From: Hydrogenothermus marinus
Lineage (GTDB): Bacteria; Aquificota; Aquificia; Aquificales; Hydrogenothermaceae
DNA: 64,000 bases
Direction of reading: 5' to 3'
Assembly: GCF_003688665.1 (NCBI RefSeq)
Contig: NZ_REFO01000013.1
Span: forward strand, 1 to 64,000
Position numbers and translations under genes: made by a program. Numbering within the stretch: position 1 is the first letter of the stretch; the number at the start of each line of letters is the position of its first letter. Below, in pieces: positions 53,403-61,309 of this stretch. The notes under the pieces were generated by a model. The model was given only the letters and a program-made list of their open reading frames with translations. It was not told where the DNA came from and searched no databases.

Positions 53403-54344
53403 TTAAAAATTTTTTAACTTTCTTAAATGTTCTTTGTATGTTTTAGAAAAAATATGTGTTTTACCATCTTTTGAAAAATAATATAAATAATCTGTTTTTG
53501 CTGGATTTATTGCATCATAAAAGCTTTTTTTTGAAAAATTACAAATAGGTGTTGGTGGAAGTCCATAATGTTTATAAGTATTGAACGGTGAATCTATTTT
53601 ATATATCTGTTTTGTAATATTAATATACTCATAACCTTTTAGCTTTAAACCATATATGTTTGAAGCATCTATCTGTATCGGCATTTTCATTTTAAGTCTT
53701 TTGTATATTATTCCTGCTATTATTCTTTTTTCATCTTCTTTAGAAGATTCTTTTTCAATAAGTGAAGCTACAATCATATATTTGTAAAATTTTTCATCAT
53801 TAATATTAAATTCTTTGTATTCTTTTTTAAATCTATTGAAAAACATATTAAAAATTTCTTCTACATCAGAAATCTTAGAAATATAATAAGTATCTGGATA
53901 AATATATCCTTCAAATGAAGGTTTATCTATCCCTATACTTTTTAAAAAATCTTTATCAAAAGCATATTTTAAAAAAGTATCTTTTTTTATTATTCCTTTA
54001 TTTTCTAATTTTTTTGCAATATCAAATAAATTATTTCCTGCATTTATTGTAATTTTTACTAATTTCTCTTTTCCTTTATACAAAACATACCAAACATCAG
54101 AGATAGAGTAATCTCCTTTAAATTCATAATAGCCTGCTTTTAAAGGTTTATTTCTAATTTTAGAATATATTAAAAATAAAATTTTTGAAGAAATTATATC
54201 TTTATTTTTTAGATTGTCTGCAATTTTAAATAAATTATCACCTTTTTTTATTAATATTGTAGAATTTACTGGCTTTTTTATATGGAAAATATAAAAAAAA
54301 GCAGGAATTGTTAATATAATTAAGAAAATTAAAAATCTTTTCAT
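53403..54344 (-). CDS. mltG: Endolytic murein transglycosylase MltG
   Basis: A 313-residue YceG-like protein with an N-terminal membrane anchor (FLIFLIILTIPAFFYIFHI) and a LysM-like region. The catalytic domain includes GYIYPDTYYI and the likely catalytic glutamate E197 in ASLIEKES, followed by IIYKRLKMKMPIQIDAS. It cuts nascent glycan strands at the cytoplasmic membrane. The ATG overlaps the ruvX stop (ATGA). mltG next to ruvX is a common arrangement. Confidence 0.93.
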   Translation of the reverse strand: MKRFLIFLIILTIPAFFYIFHIKKPVNSTILIKKGDNLFKIADNLKNKDIISSKILFLIYSKIRNKPLKAGYYEFKGDYSISDVWYVLYKGKEKLVKITINAGNNLFDIAKKLENKGIIKKDTFLKYAFDKDFLKSIGIDKPSFEGYIYPDTYYISKISDVEEIFNMFFNRFKKEYKEFNINDEKFYKYMIVASLIEKESSKEDEKRIIAGIIYKRLKMKMPIQIDASNIYGLKLKGYEYINITKQIYKIDSPFNTYKHYGLPPTPICNFSKKSFYDAINPAKTDYLYYFSKDGKTHIFSKTYKEHLRKLKNF

Positions 54345-54760
54345 AATGGATTTTTAGACAAATAACTTTCTAAAATCACAACTGCAGAAACACTATCTAA
54401 TTTTTTCTTCATTTTTTTCTTGTTTTTAACTGCTAAGGATAATCTTTCTTCAGCTATTGAAGTTGTAAATCTTTCATCTTCAAAAACTATATCTATATCT
54501 GGTATTTTCTCTTTTAATTTTTCTGCAAATGCTTTTGTTTTTTTCGCTTGCTCTCCTTCTTCTCCTTTTAAAGTAAGAGGAAGTCCTATAATTATTTTTT
54601 TAGGTTTATACTGATTTATATATTCTTTAATTTTTTCAAAAGCTTTTTCATTATTTTGAATAATACCAAGAGGCGTTCCTGAAAAACCAAAAGGGTCGCT
54701 TACTGCAACCCCAATTCTTTTATCTCCAACATCAAGAGCTAAAATTCTATCTTTAATTAT
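54341..54760 (-). CDS. ruvX: Putative Holliday junction resolvase / pre-16S rRNA nuclease RuvX (YqgF)
   Basis: About 139 residues with the YqgF layout: ILALDVGDKRIGVAVSD at the start (catalytic aspartate and G-x-K/R), IIIGLPLTLKGEEGEQA in the middle, VFEDERFTT, and the DSVSAVVILESYL end. A stop (TGA) lies just four codons above the domain, and no ATG, GTG or TTG is in frame before the essential aspartate. Initiation must be at CTG (54766), ATA (54760) or ATT (54757). I chose ATA, six bases after GAAGG. The 3' end overlaps mltG. Confidence 0.85.
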   Translation of the reverse strand: MIKDRILALDVGDKRIGVAVSDPFGFSGTPLGIIQNNEKAFEKIKEYINQYKPKKIIIGLPLTLKGEEGEQAKKTKAFAEKLKEKIPDIDIVFEDERFTTSIAEERLSLAVKNKKKMKKKLDSVSAVVILESYLSKNPL

Positions 54761-54951
54761 TGACAGCCTTCACCCTCACATTTTGTAGAAATTCCAGCTA
54801 ATTTGTATAAAGGACAAAATGAAATAATAGCAGTCAAAATAAGTATTAAACCTACAAAATAACCAATAACAAAAACACCACCTTTTTCAATACCAAGCCA
54901 AATCAAAATTGCACCTATTAAAACTCTTATTACTGCGTCCCAAAATGCTAT
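54757..54951 (-). CDS. DUF2892 small membrane protein
   Basis: A 64-residue protein with two membrane helices (AVIRVLIGAILIWLGI and GYFVGLILILTAIISFC). The end CPLYKLAGISTKCEGEGC matches the YgaP-like DUF2892 family, which often ends in cysteine-rich CPLY-x-GxxT. The only candidates for initiation are CTG (54954) or ATA (54951), because TAG lies directly upstream. AGGAGG at 54960-54965 sits seven to eight bases before ATA, which favours ATA. Its stop codon overlaps the ruvX start region. Confidence 0.75.
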   Translation of the reverse strand: MAFWDAVIRVLIGAILIWLGIEKGGVFVIGYFVGLILILTAIISFCPLYKLAGISTKCEGEGCQ

Positions 54952-54989
54952 CAGCTAACCCTCCTAAAATTTTTTAAATTAAAATATCA

Positions 54990-55702
54990 TTATAAGTTGG
55001 CATTTTCAACAACTTTTTTAAGTTCATCTAATGATGACACTTCATAAAATTCATGAGCATGTAGTTTTTGAGCTAATTCTTTTCCCTTTTCATCTAAGTT
55101 TAACAGGACATCAAGAATTTTACTTCTTAATTCTTTTTCATTAGGATCAATCATAAATAGATGGGAAAATCTTTGAAAATTGCTTCTGTAAAATTCTTCA
55201 ACATCTACTTTTGAAGAAAAAGATAAATTATCGTAAAAACCAGCATGCACAAATCCTATATCTACTTCTCCTTTTACAACAGAATTTATTACAGTTTGCC
55301 AAGAATTTTTGTAAACTATTTCAAAATCATTTATTCCTTTTTCTTTAAAGGTTTTTAAGCCTAAAAAAGTGGTAAATTGACCTTTTACTGTAGCAATTTT
55401 TCCCCTGATATATCTTTTATTTTTTCTCCTTTTCTTGATATAAATATAACTTCATCATATTTGTCATCACCTGCTACTGGAATAAATTCTCTTTCTCTTT
55501 CTAATTTTAATGAATCTAGTGGATTTGCATATGCAAACTGAATTTTTGGGAACAGTTGGTAAAAACACTCAAAATCCAGACATATAGAAGGTGAGAAATG
55601 AGCTCGTGTTTTTTTAGATAGGTATATAAAGAATTCTATCCAATCTGGAAGTATTTTAGGATTTAAATCATGTGGGCAGATGCCTACATTAATATTTTTC
55701 AT
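54990..55702 (-). pseudogene. PhnD-like substrate-binding protein, frameshifted
   Basis: From the ATG at 55702 a frame runs to 55385 (IGxCPHDLNPK-like start VGICPHDLNPK, FAYANPLDSLKL, VAGDDKYDEVIFISRKG), typical of PhnD-family binding proteins. The rest, in another frame from about 55396 to 54990 (IATVKGQFTTFLGLKTF, EVDIGFVHAGFYDNL, then a helical end), completes the same domain. Adding one A in the short A tract at 55397-55401 joins them into about 237 residues. No signal peptide is present, so it may be a cytoplasmic or sensory relative. It is broken by a one-base deletion or a sequencing error. Confidence 0.72.
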
Positions 55703-55771
55703 TTTACCCCCATAAAGAAAATTTATAATAAATATAATACTACTTTTTCTAGTTTAAGCAATTTTATCATA

Positions 55772-56566
55772 AAGGTGTTCTAAAAATATAGAGTCAGATG
55801 TAAAATAAAGATAAAAACTAAAAGTAGGAGGGAATAAAAATAAGAAGAACTAGATTGAAATTCAAAAAAATAATTAAAATAACTAAATCAATACTAAGAG
55901 AAAAAAGCAAAAAAGAGAAAAAAGGGAAAGGAAGACCAAAAGAATATCCAGACTATTTAATTATATCAATATTTCTATACCAAATTCTAAAAGGATATTC
56001 ATATAGAGAAGTATTAGAAGAAACAAAAGATATAATATAAAAATTACCATCATTATCTGTATATCATTATAGGGTAAAGACTTTGCCAAAAAGTTTATTA
56101 CAAAAAATAATACACAAAACAGCAATAATCATAAAAAAAAAGATAAAGAAAAAAGTCTCTTATCTTATAGCAGATGGAACAGGTTTTAGTTTTGATGATA
56201 TATACCCTAATTAAAGTTTATTCCTTTATAGCAGACAAAGGATTTGATAATGGAAGATATAGCAAAATCAGGAATAGAATTAGATATTAGAGTAAAAGAA
56301 ACATTTAGGATAAATGTAAAACATCCATTAAGGAAAAAATCAAAAGAAGGCTGGAATAATTTTGGTAGGTATAGATATTTAATAGAGAGTTTATTTGGTA
56401 ATATAAAACAGAAATTAGGATCCCACTTTAGTGTAAAAAATCAAGAAATAGCTAAGAAAATGGGTTTAGCTGTTTTTGCCATTTATAATATGTATCTTTT
56501 AGTTATTTTTTTCTTTCTTATTACTACCTTATTTTTATTTTTGATTGCTTAATTTTAGAACATCTT
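55772..56566 (+). mobile_element. Decayed insertion sequence with terminal inverted repeats
   Basis: Nearly matching ends AAGGTGTTCTAAAAAT (55772-55787) and, reversed, AAGATGTTCTAAAATT (56551-56566) agree at 14 of 16 positions and bracket about 795 bases of transposase remains. No target duplication is evident. The right end lies ten bases before the -35 box of the tRNA-Lys promoter. The transposase has several frame breaks, so the element cannot move by itself. Confidence 0.75.
55840..56552 (+). pseudogene. Transposase remnant (DDE type, IS5-like)
   Basis: Three pieces of one transposase are visible. The N-terminal part (KGRPKEYPDYLIISIFLYQILKG) ends in a stop at 56038-56040. A middle part (KKVSYLIADGTGFSFDD) holds the first catalytic aspartate. 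Then comes ADKGFDN in one frame and, in another, IAKSGIELDIRVKETF with RYLIESLFGNIKQKLG, which holds the likely catalytic glutamate. An AGGAGGG is followed by ATA (55840) where the original ATG may have been. Stops, frameshifts and probably a deletion inactivate it. Confidence 0.8.
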
Positions 56567-56575
56567 ACCAAATAA

Positions 56576-56604
56576 TTGACAAATTTAATATGAAGTGTTA
56601 TATT
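56576..56604 (+). promoter_or_regulatory. Promoter of tRNA-Lys/tRNA-Glu
   Basis: A perfect TTGACA (56576-56581) and TATATT (56599-56604) are 17 bases apart. Transcription would start near 56611, about nine bases before tRNA-Lys. Confidence 0.82.
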
Positions 56605-56619
56605 TTTTATCCTTGATTT

Positions 56620-56692
56620 GAGCCGCTAGCTCAGTCGGTAGAGCACCGGTCTTTTAAACCGGTGGTCCCGGGTTCGATCCCCGGGCGGCTCA
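56620..56692 (+). tRNA. tRNA-Lys (anticodon TTT)
   Basis: A 73-nt cloverleaf with acceptor GAGCCGC/GCGGCTC, D-arm AGCTCAGTCGGTAGAGC, anticodon stem CCGGT/ACCGG around CTTTTAA, and T-arm GGGTTCGATCC. The anticodon TTT reads lysine. CCA is not encoded. Confidence 0.97.
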
Positions 56693-56698
56693 TAGTAT

Positions 56699-56773
<75 letters not shown>

Positions 56774-56965
56774 TTTATTTTTTCTAATATTTTGATTAAA
56801 AATTTCAAACTTCAGCCAATAAAAAAATCTAATAAATAATGTCTATTTCATTAGTTATTCTATTATGTAAAACTAAACCTTCAAAATTTAAATAAGAATA
56901 ATTTATTAGAGCAATGATAAAATAACATTAAAATTAAAAGTAGGAAGATATAAAGAGGGAGTTAA

Positions 56966-57466
56966 ATGGAAATAAGAAAGCTTTTAGAAGAGTTTAGTGA
57001 AGAAATTATAAAAGATTTCGTGCAGAAAAATTCTGATTATTATCTTGCAAAATGGAGACTTTTAGCATCTAAAAATTCTAAAATATCTTGGAATTGGTCT
57101 GCATTCTTGTTTGGTGTTATGTGGCTTGGATATAGAAAAATGTATTTATATAGTTTTATATTTGTATTATTAACCATCTTTACTATAATACCAATCCTTG
57201 GTCTTTTTATAAGTTTAGCTCTTTGGATTGGCCTTGGTATGATTGGAAATTATCTATATGGAAAATTTACATATAATAAACTTACTGAATTAAAAATTGC
57301 TTTTCCAGAAGAATCTAAATTTCAAGAAGAAGTATTAAAAGCAGGAGGAACATCTGTTTTAGGCTCATTTATAGCATTATTTATAGCTATATTTGTATGG
57401 ATTATAATAATGTTGCTTATAAACGCTTTAGTAATGCATCAACCTTATTCGTATACAAATTTTTAA
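56966..57466 (+). CDS. DUF2628 membrane protein
   Basis: A 166-residue protein with the DUF2628 pattern: FVQKNSDYYLAKW near the N-terminus, then SWNWSAFLFGVMWLGYRKMY, and about three to four membrane helices up to residue 160. Members are small inner-membrane proteins without a settled function. A GAGGGAG Shine-Dalgarno precedes the ATG. It lies between tRNA-Glu and asd, with 46 bases to asd. Confidence 0.87.
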   Translation: MEIRKLLEEFSEEIIKDFVQKNSDYYLAKWRLLASKNSKISWNWSAFLFGVMWLGYRKMYLYSFIFVLLTIFTIIPILGLFISLALWIGLGMIGNYLYGKFTYNKLTELKIAFPEESKFQEEVLKAGGTSVLGSFIALFIAIFVWIIIMLLINALVMHQPYSYTNF

Positions 57467-57512
57467 ATGTTTAATATAATTTTATAGTTCAATCATAAAA
57501 GAGGAGTAAATA

Positions 57513-58526
57513 GTGAGAAAATATAATGTGGCTATTCTTGGTGCTTCAGGTGCCGTCGGTAAGGTAATGCTTAAAGTTTTAGAAGAAAGAGATTTTCCTA
57601 TCAATAATTTAAAACTTCTTGCATCTGCTCGTTCTGCAGGAAAAGAAGTAGAATTTAAAGGTGAAAAATATAAAATAGAAGAAGTAAAACCTGAAAGCTT
57701 TGATAATATAGATATAGCTTTATTTTCAGCAGGTGGTTCTACAAGTAAAAAATGGGCTCCTATAGCAGTAGAAAAAGGAGCCATTGTGGTGGATAACTCT
57801 TCTGCCTGGAGAATGGATGAAAATGTACCATTAGTAGTACCTGAAGTAAATCCTGAAGATGTAAAATGGCATAAAGGGATAATAGCAAATCCAAACTGTT
57901 CAACAATTCAAATGGTTGTAGCATTATATCCTATACATAAAGAAAAAAATATAAAAAGAATAATAGTTTCTACATATCAAGCAGTATCAGGTGCAGGTGC
58001 TAAAGCTATAGAAGATTTAAGAAAGGAAACTGAAGCAAAACTTAAAGGTGAAGATTATAAACCTGAAGCTTTACCAAATCATATAGCTTTTAATGTAATA
58101 CCTCATATAGATGTATTCTTAGATAATCTTCATACAAAAGAAGAGATGAAAATGGTTAATGAAACAAGAAAAATAATGCATGCTCCAGACATTAAAGTTT
58201 CTCCTACTTGTGCAAGGGTACCTGTTTTTAATGGCCATAGTGAAAGTGTTGTAATTGAAACAGAAAAGCCAATTACAGTAGAAGAAACAAGAGAGATTTT
58301 AAGAAATGCTCCAGGAGTTATAGTAGAAGATGATCCTTTCAATAATATATATCCAATGCCTATAAATGCAGATGGTAAAGATGAAGTTTTTGTAGGAAGA
58401 ATTAAGAAAGATTTAGCATTTGATAATGGAATTGCTATGTGGATAGTTGCAGATAATTTAAGAAAAGGTGCCGCTACAAATGCAGTACAAATAGCAGAGC
58501 TTCTTATTAAATATAATTTAGTTTAA
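57513..58526 (+). CDS. asd: Aspartate-semialdehyde dehydrogenase
   Basis: A 337-residue enzyme with the N-terminal NADP site VAILGASGAVGKVML, the catalytic cysteine in ANPNCSTIQM, and the segment PTCARVPVFNGHSESVVIE. It makes aspartate semialdehyde for lysine, threonine and methionine synthesis and for diaminopimelate. The start is GTG at 57513 with GAGGAG seven bases upstream. pyrD follows after 11 bases. Confidence 0.95.
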   Translation: MRKYNVAILGASGAVGKVMLKVLEERDFPINNLKLLASARSAGKEVEFKGEKYKIEEVKPESFDNIDIALFSAGGSTSKKWAPIAVEKGAIVVDNSSAWRMDENVPLVVPEVNPEDVKWHKGIIANPNCSTIQMVVALYPIHKEKNIKRIIVSTYQAVSGAGAKAIEDLRKETEAKLKGEDYKPEALPNHIAFNVIPHIDVFLDNLHTKEEMKMVNETRKIMHAPDIKVSPTCARVPVFNGHSESVVIETEKPITVEETREILRNAPGVIVEDDPFNNIYPMPINADGKDEVFVGRIKKDLAFDNGIAMWIVADNLRKGAATNAVQIAELLIKYNLV

Positions 58527-58537
58527 AGGAGTAAATT

Positions 58538-59494
58538 TTGTCTCAAATAGTAAAACCTTTAGAAGATAGCCTTTCTTATGAGCTTTTTGGAATAAAATTT
58601 AAAAATCCTGTGTGGACTGCTTCTGGATGTTTTTCTTATGGTCTTGAAGTTGCAGAAAATCTTTATGATATTTCAAAACTTGGAGCAGTTGTTGTAAAAG
58701 GTTTATCTTATGAGCCAAGGACAGGAAATCCTCCTCAAAGAATTGTAGAAACTCCTGCTGGAATGCTTAATTCTATAGGCCTTCAAAATCCGGGAGTGAA
58801 ATATTTTGCAGAAAATATACTTCCAAAATTAAAAAAATATGACACAATAATCATTGCAAATGTTTTTGGTGAAGATGAAGAAGAATATTTAAAAGTTGCA
58901 GATTTTCTAAATAAAACAGATGGAGTTCATGCATTAGAGTTAAATGTTTCTTGCCCTAATGTAAAAAAAGGTGGTATAGCATTTGGCTCTGATCCTGAAA
59001 CCCTTTACAATCTTGTTTATAAATTAAAACAAATAACAGATAAACCAATCTTAGTAAAATTAAGTCCTAATATTACAGATATAAGAGATACTGCTAATGC
59101 TTGCATAGAGGCAAAAGCAGATGGATTAGTGCTAATAAATACTCTTCTTGGAATGGCTATAGATGTAGAAAAAGAACAACCAATCCTTGCTACAAAAACA
59201 GGAGGACTTTCAGGACCTGCAATTTTACCAGTAGCAGTAAGAATGATTTATCAAGTTTTTGAAAAGTATGGCTCTTTTGTACCAATAATTGGTGTTGGTG
59301 GTATTACAACTACTGAAGATGCTTTACAGCATTTTTTAGCAGGTGCAGTAGCTATTCAGATAGGAACTGCAAACTTTTATGATCCTTATTCTCCATTAAA
59401 AGTAATTGAAGGGCTAAGAAAACATTTAAACAAAAAAGGATATGAACATATTTTACAATTAGTTGGCAAAGCTCATAAATTAAGTATTTCTTGA
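58538..59494 (+). CDS. pyrD: Dihydroorotate dehydrogenase (class 1)
   Basis: A 318-residue FMN enzyme. It has the class 1 features GCFSYG and [23 protein letters not shown], and the active-site cysteine in [11 protein letters not shown], which marks class 1 rather than the membrane class 2. The C-terminus has GVGGITT and [12 protein letters not shown]. Class 1B forms pair with PyrK, which is not next to it. The start is TTG at 58538 after AAAGGAG. Its last 15 bases overlap the convergent diguanylate cyclase gene. Confidence 0.94.
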   Translation: MSQIVKPLEDSLSYELFGIKFKNPVWTASGCFSYGLEVAENLYDISKLGAVVVKGLSYEPRTGNPPQRIVETPAGMLNSIGLQNPGVKYFAENILPKLKKYDTIIIANVFGEDEEEYLKVADFLNKTDGVHALELNVSCPNVKKGGIAFGSDPETLYNLVYKLKQITDKPILVKLSPNITDIRDTANACIEAKADGLVLINTLLGMAIDVEKEQPILATKTGGLSGPAILPVAVRMIYQVFEKYGSFVPIIGVGGITTTEDALQHFLAGAVAIQIGTANFYDPYSPLKVIEGLRKHLNKKGYEHILQLVGKAHKLSIS

Positions 59495-60091
59495 TTTTTC
59501 TTTTTTTTCTTCTTTCATTTTATACATTCTTTCATCTGCTATTTTTAAAAGTTTTTTTATAATATTATCAGTATATAAATTTTTTTCTTTTATATCATCT
59601 GGGTAAACAGAAATTCCATAGCTAAATGAAAGATGATATTTTTTAAATTTATCTTCTACTATTTTTTTTATTTTTTCTACTCTATCTATAGGAAGTTCTT
59701 CACCTACGAATAAAACTAAAAATTCATCTCCTCCAAATCTTGAAACTATATCATATTCTCTAAAATTTTCTTTTAATATTTTGGCTACTTCTTTTAAAAC
59801 TTTATCTCCTTCAATATGTCCAAAATAATCATTTATAGGTTTAAAGTTATCTAAATCTACAAAAATAATAAAAACCTTCTCTCTTTTTCTTTTTCTTTTT
59901 GTTCTTATTATACTTCTTCTCAAAGTATCAAGAAAATAAAATCTATTGTAAAGCCCTGTAAGACTATCTTTTACTGCTTTTTCATAAGTTTCTTTATACT
60001 TTTCTTCTTGTTTTGATATAAAATAATCATATCTTTTAGTTATTTCTTCAAGCAAATTTTCTAAAATCTTTATTTTTATTTCTTCTCTCAT
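59480..60091 (-). CDS. Diguanylate cyclase (GGDEF domain)
   Basis: A 203-residue protein with a short N-terminal coiled coil (residues 1-40) and one GGDEF domain. DSLTGLYNR is at 42-50, and the active-site GGDEF is intact at 120-124. The inhibitory RxxD site is at R111-D114, five residues before GGDEF, so product inhibition is possible. It makes c-di-GMP. The gene overlaps the FIST-domain gene by 4 bases, which suggests that the FIST protein controls it. Confidence 0.93.
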   Translation of the reverse strand: MREEIKIKILENLLEEITKRYDYFISKQEEKYKETYEKAVKDSLTGLYNRFYFLDTLRRSIIRTKRKRKREKVFIIFVDLDNFKPINDYFGHIEGDKVLKEVAKILKENFREYDIVSRFGGDEFLVLFVGEELPIDRVEKIKKIVEDKFKKYHLSFSYGISVYPDDIKEKNLYTDNIIKKLLKIADERMYKMKEEKKEKSRNT

Positions 60092-61230
60092 TTTTCCCTC
60101 ATAGCCAATATTAAAGATGTTTCATTATAAAATTTTAGTTTTTTAAAATATTTATCAGGACCTATTTCTCCAAAAGTAAAAAATCCAAAAAGATGTGAGT
60201 TTAAAATAGAAGTATAAGTTTCAATTTCTTGAGTTTGTTTGTCTTCTAATACATATTGTCTTGCAATACATGAAAAATTAAAAATAATTTCTGATAAACC
60301 ATTAATTTTTTCATTTACTTTTAAAGCACTTGTTTTATCTGCTTTTAATAAATCATCAGCTGTTGCAAAAGAAAGTTTAAATCTTTGTCTATCTTTTAAA
60401 GGACCATAAAACTCTACATAATCTTCTTTTAAATCTGCTATTGTTCTTAATTTAGCAACATATCCTTCTTTATCATCTAATATATAAATAGGGCAATACC
60501 ATAAATACTCAGTTTTTGGATTATCAATACCTCTAAAAAAGGATTTAGCAATTTTTACGAAACTTTTTCCATCATCTACTGAAAATAGCTTATAGCCTTC
60601 AGCTTTTTCTATAGTATAAGTAATTCCATAAGGTTTAAAACCAAGAGCTATATCTATTGCAAATTCTATATTCTCAAAAGATAGTATTACAAAACCATTT
60701 TTAATTATTTTGTTGTCTATAAATTGATAAGTAAGAACCTCATTGTTTTTTTTATATCCTGAAGATATCCCACCTATTATATTGTTTATAGGAGAATAAT
60801 TTAAATATTCAGAAAGTTCTTCAATAAAAGTTCCTGTTTTCTTTTTATTACCTAATCCTGCTAAAATTATATGTAATTTATCAGTATTATTATTTAGATA
60901 TTCTGCAGTCTTTATTAAAGAATCTTTATTATCTATATCTTCAATATAGAATATTTTTATTTTTCCCTTATTCTCAAACTTAAAAACAGCTACAGAAACC
61001 CCTTCTACAATTTCATTATCACAAAAAGCATCTATAGCATGAAAAGCTACATAATTATCAGTTTCAAAAACTTTTTTTATGTAATGATTTATATAGTTAT
61101 AATCATAATTAGGAGATATAGCAAATAAAAGAAAATCATAATCTTTAAAAGAGTTTTTTATGTTTTCTTTCAATTCTTCTAATGCGAATAATAAAGTTTT
61201 TTTATTGCTTTTAAAAACTCTTGCTTTCAA
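60088..61230 (-). CDS. FIST-domain sensor protein
   Basis: A 380-residue protein with FIST-N and FIST-C regions. The C-terminal motif FGFFTFGEIGPDKYF, with FYNETSLILA after it, is the FIST-C signature, and INNIIGGISSG in the first half fits FIST-N. Family members are thought to sense small molecules, probably amino acids. No membrane helix is seen. It comes first in a two-gene operon with the diguanylate cyclase, and is divergent from the peptidase gene. Confidence 0.9.
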   Translation of the reverse strand: MKARVFKSNKKTLLFALEELKENIKNSFKDYDFLLFAISPNYDYNYINHYIKKVFETDNYVAFHAIDAFCDNEIVEGVSVAVFKFENKGKIKIFYIEDIDNKDSLIKTAEYLNNNTDKLHIILAGLGNKKKTGTFIEELSEYLNYSPINNIIGGISSGYKKNNEVLTYQFIDNKIIKNGFVILSFENIEFAIDIALGFKPYGITYTIEKAEGYKLFSVDDGKSFVKIAKSFFRGIDNPKTEYLWYCPIYILDDKEGYVAKLRTIADLKEDYVEFYGPLKDRQRFKLSFATADDLLKADKTSALKVNEKINGLSEIIFNFSCIARQYVLEDKQTQEIETYTSILNSHLFGFFTFGEIGPDKYFKKLKFYNETSLILAMREK

Positions 61231-61309
61231 TTAAATTACCTATGATAAAATTAACTTAAAGTTAATATATAAGTATATTTTTAAAAATTTGCAAGTTTAA
61301 GGAGGTAAA

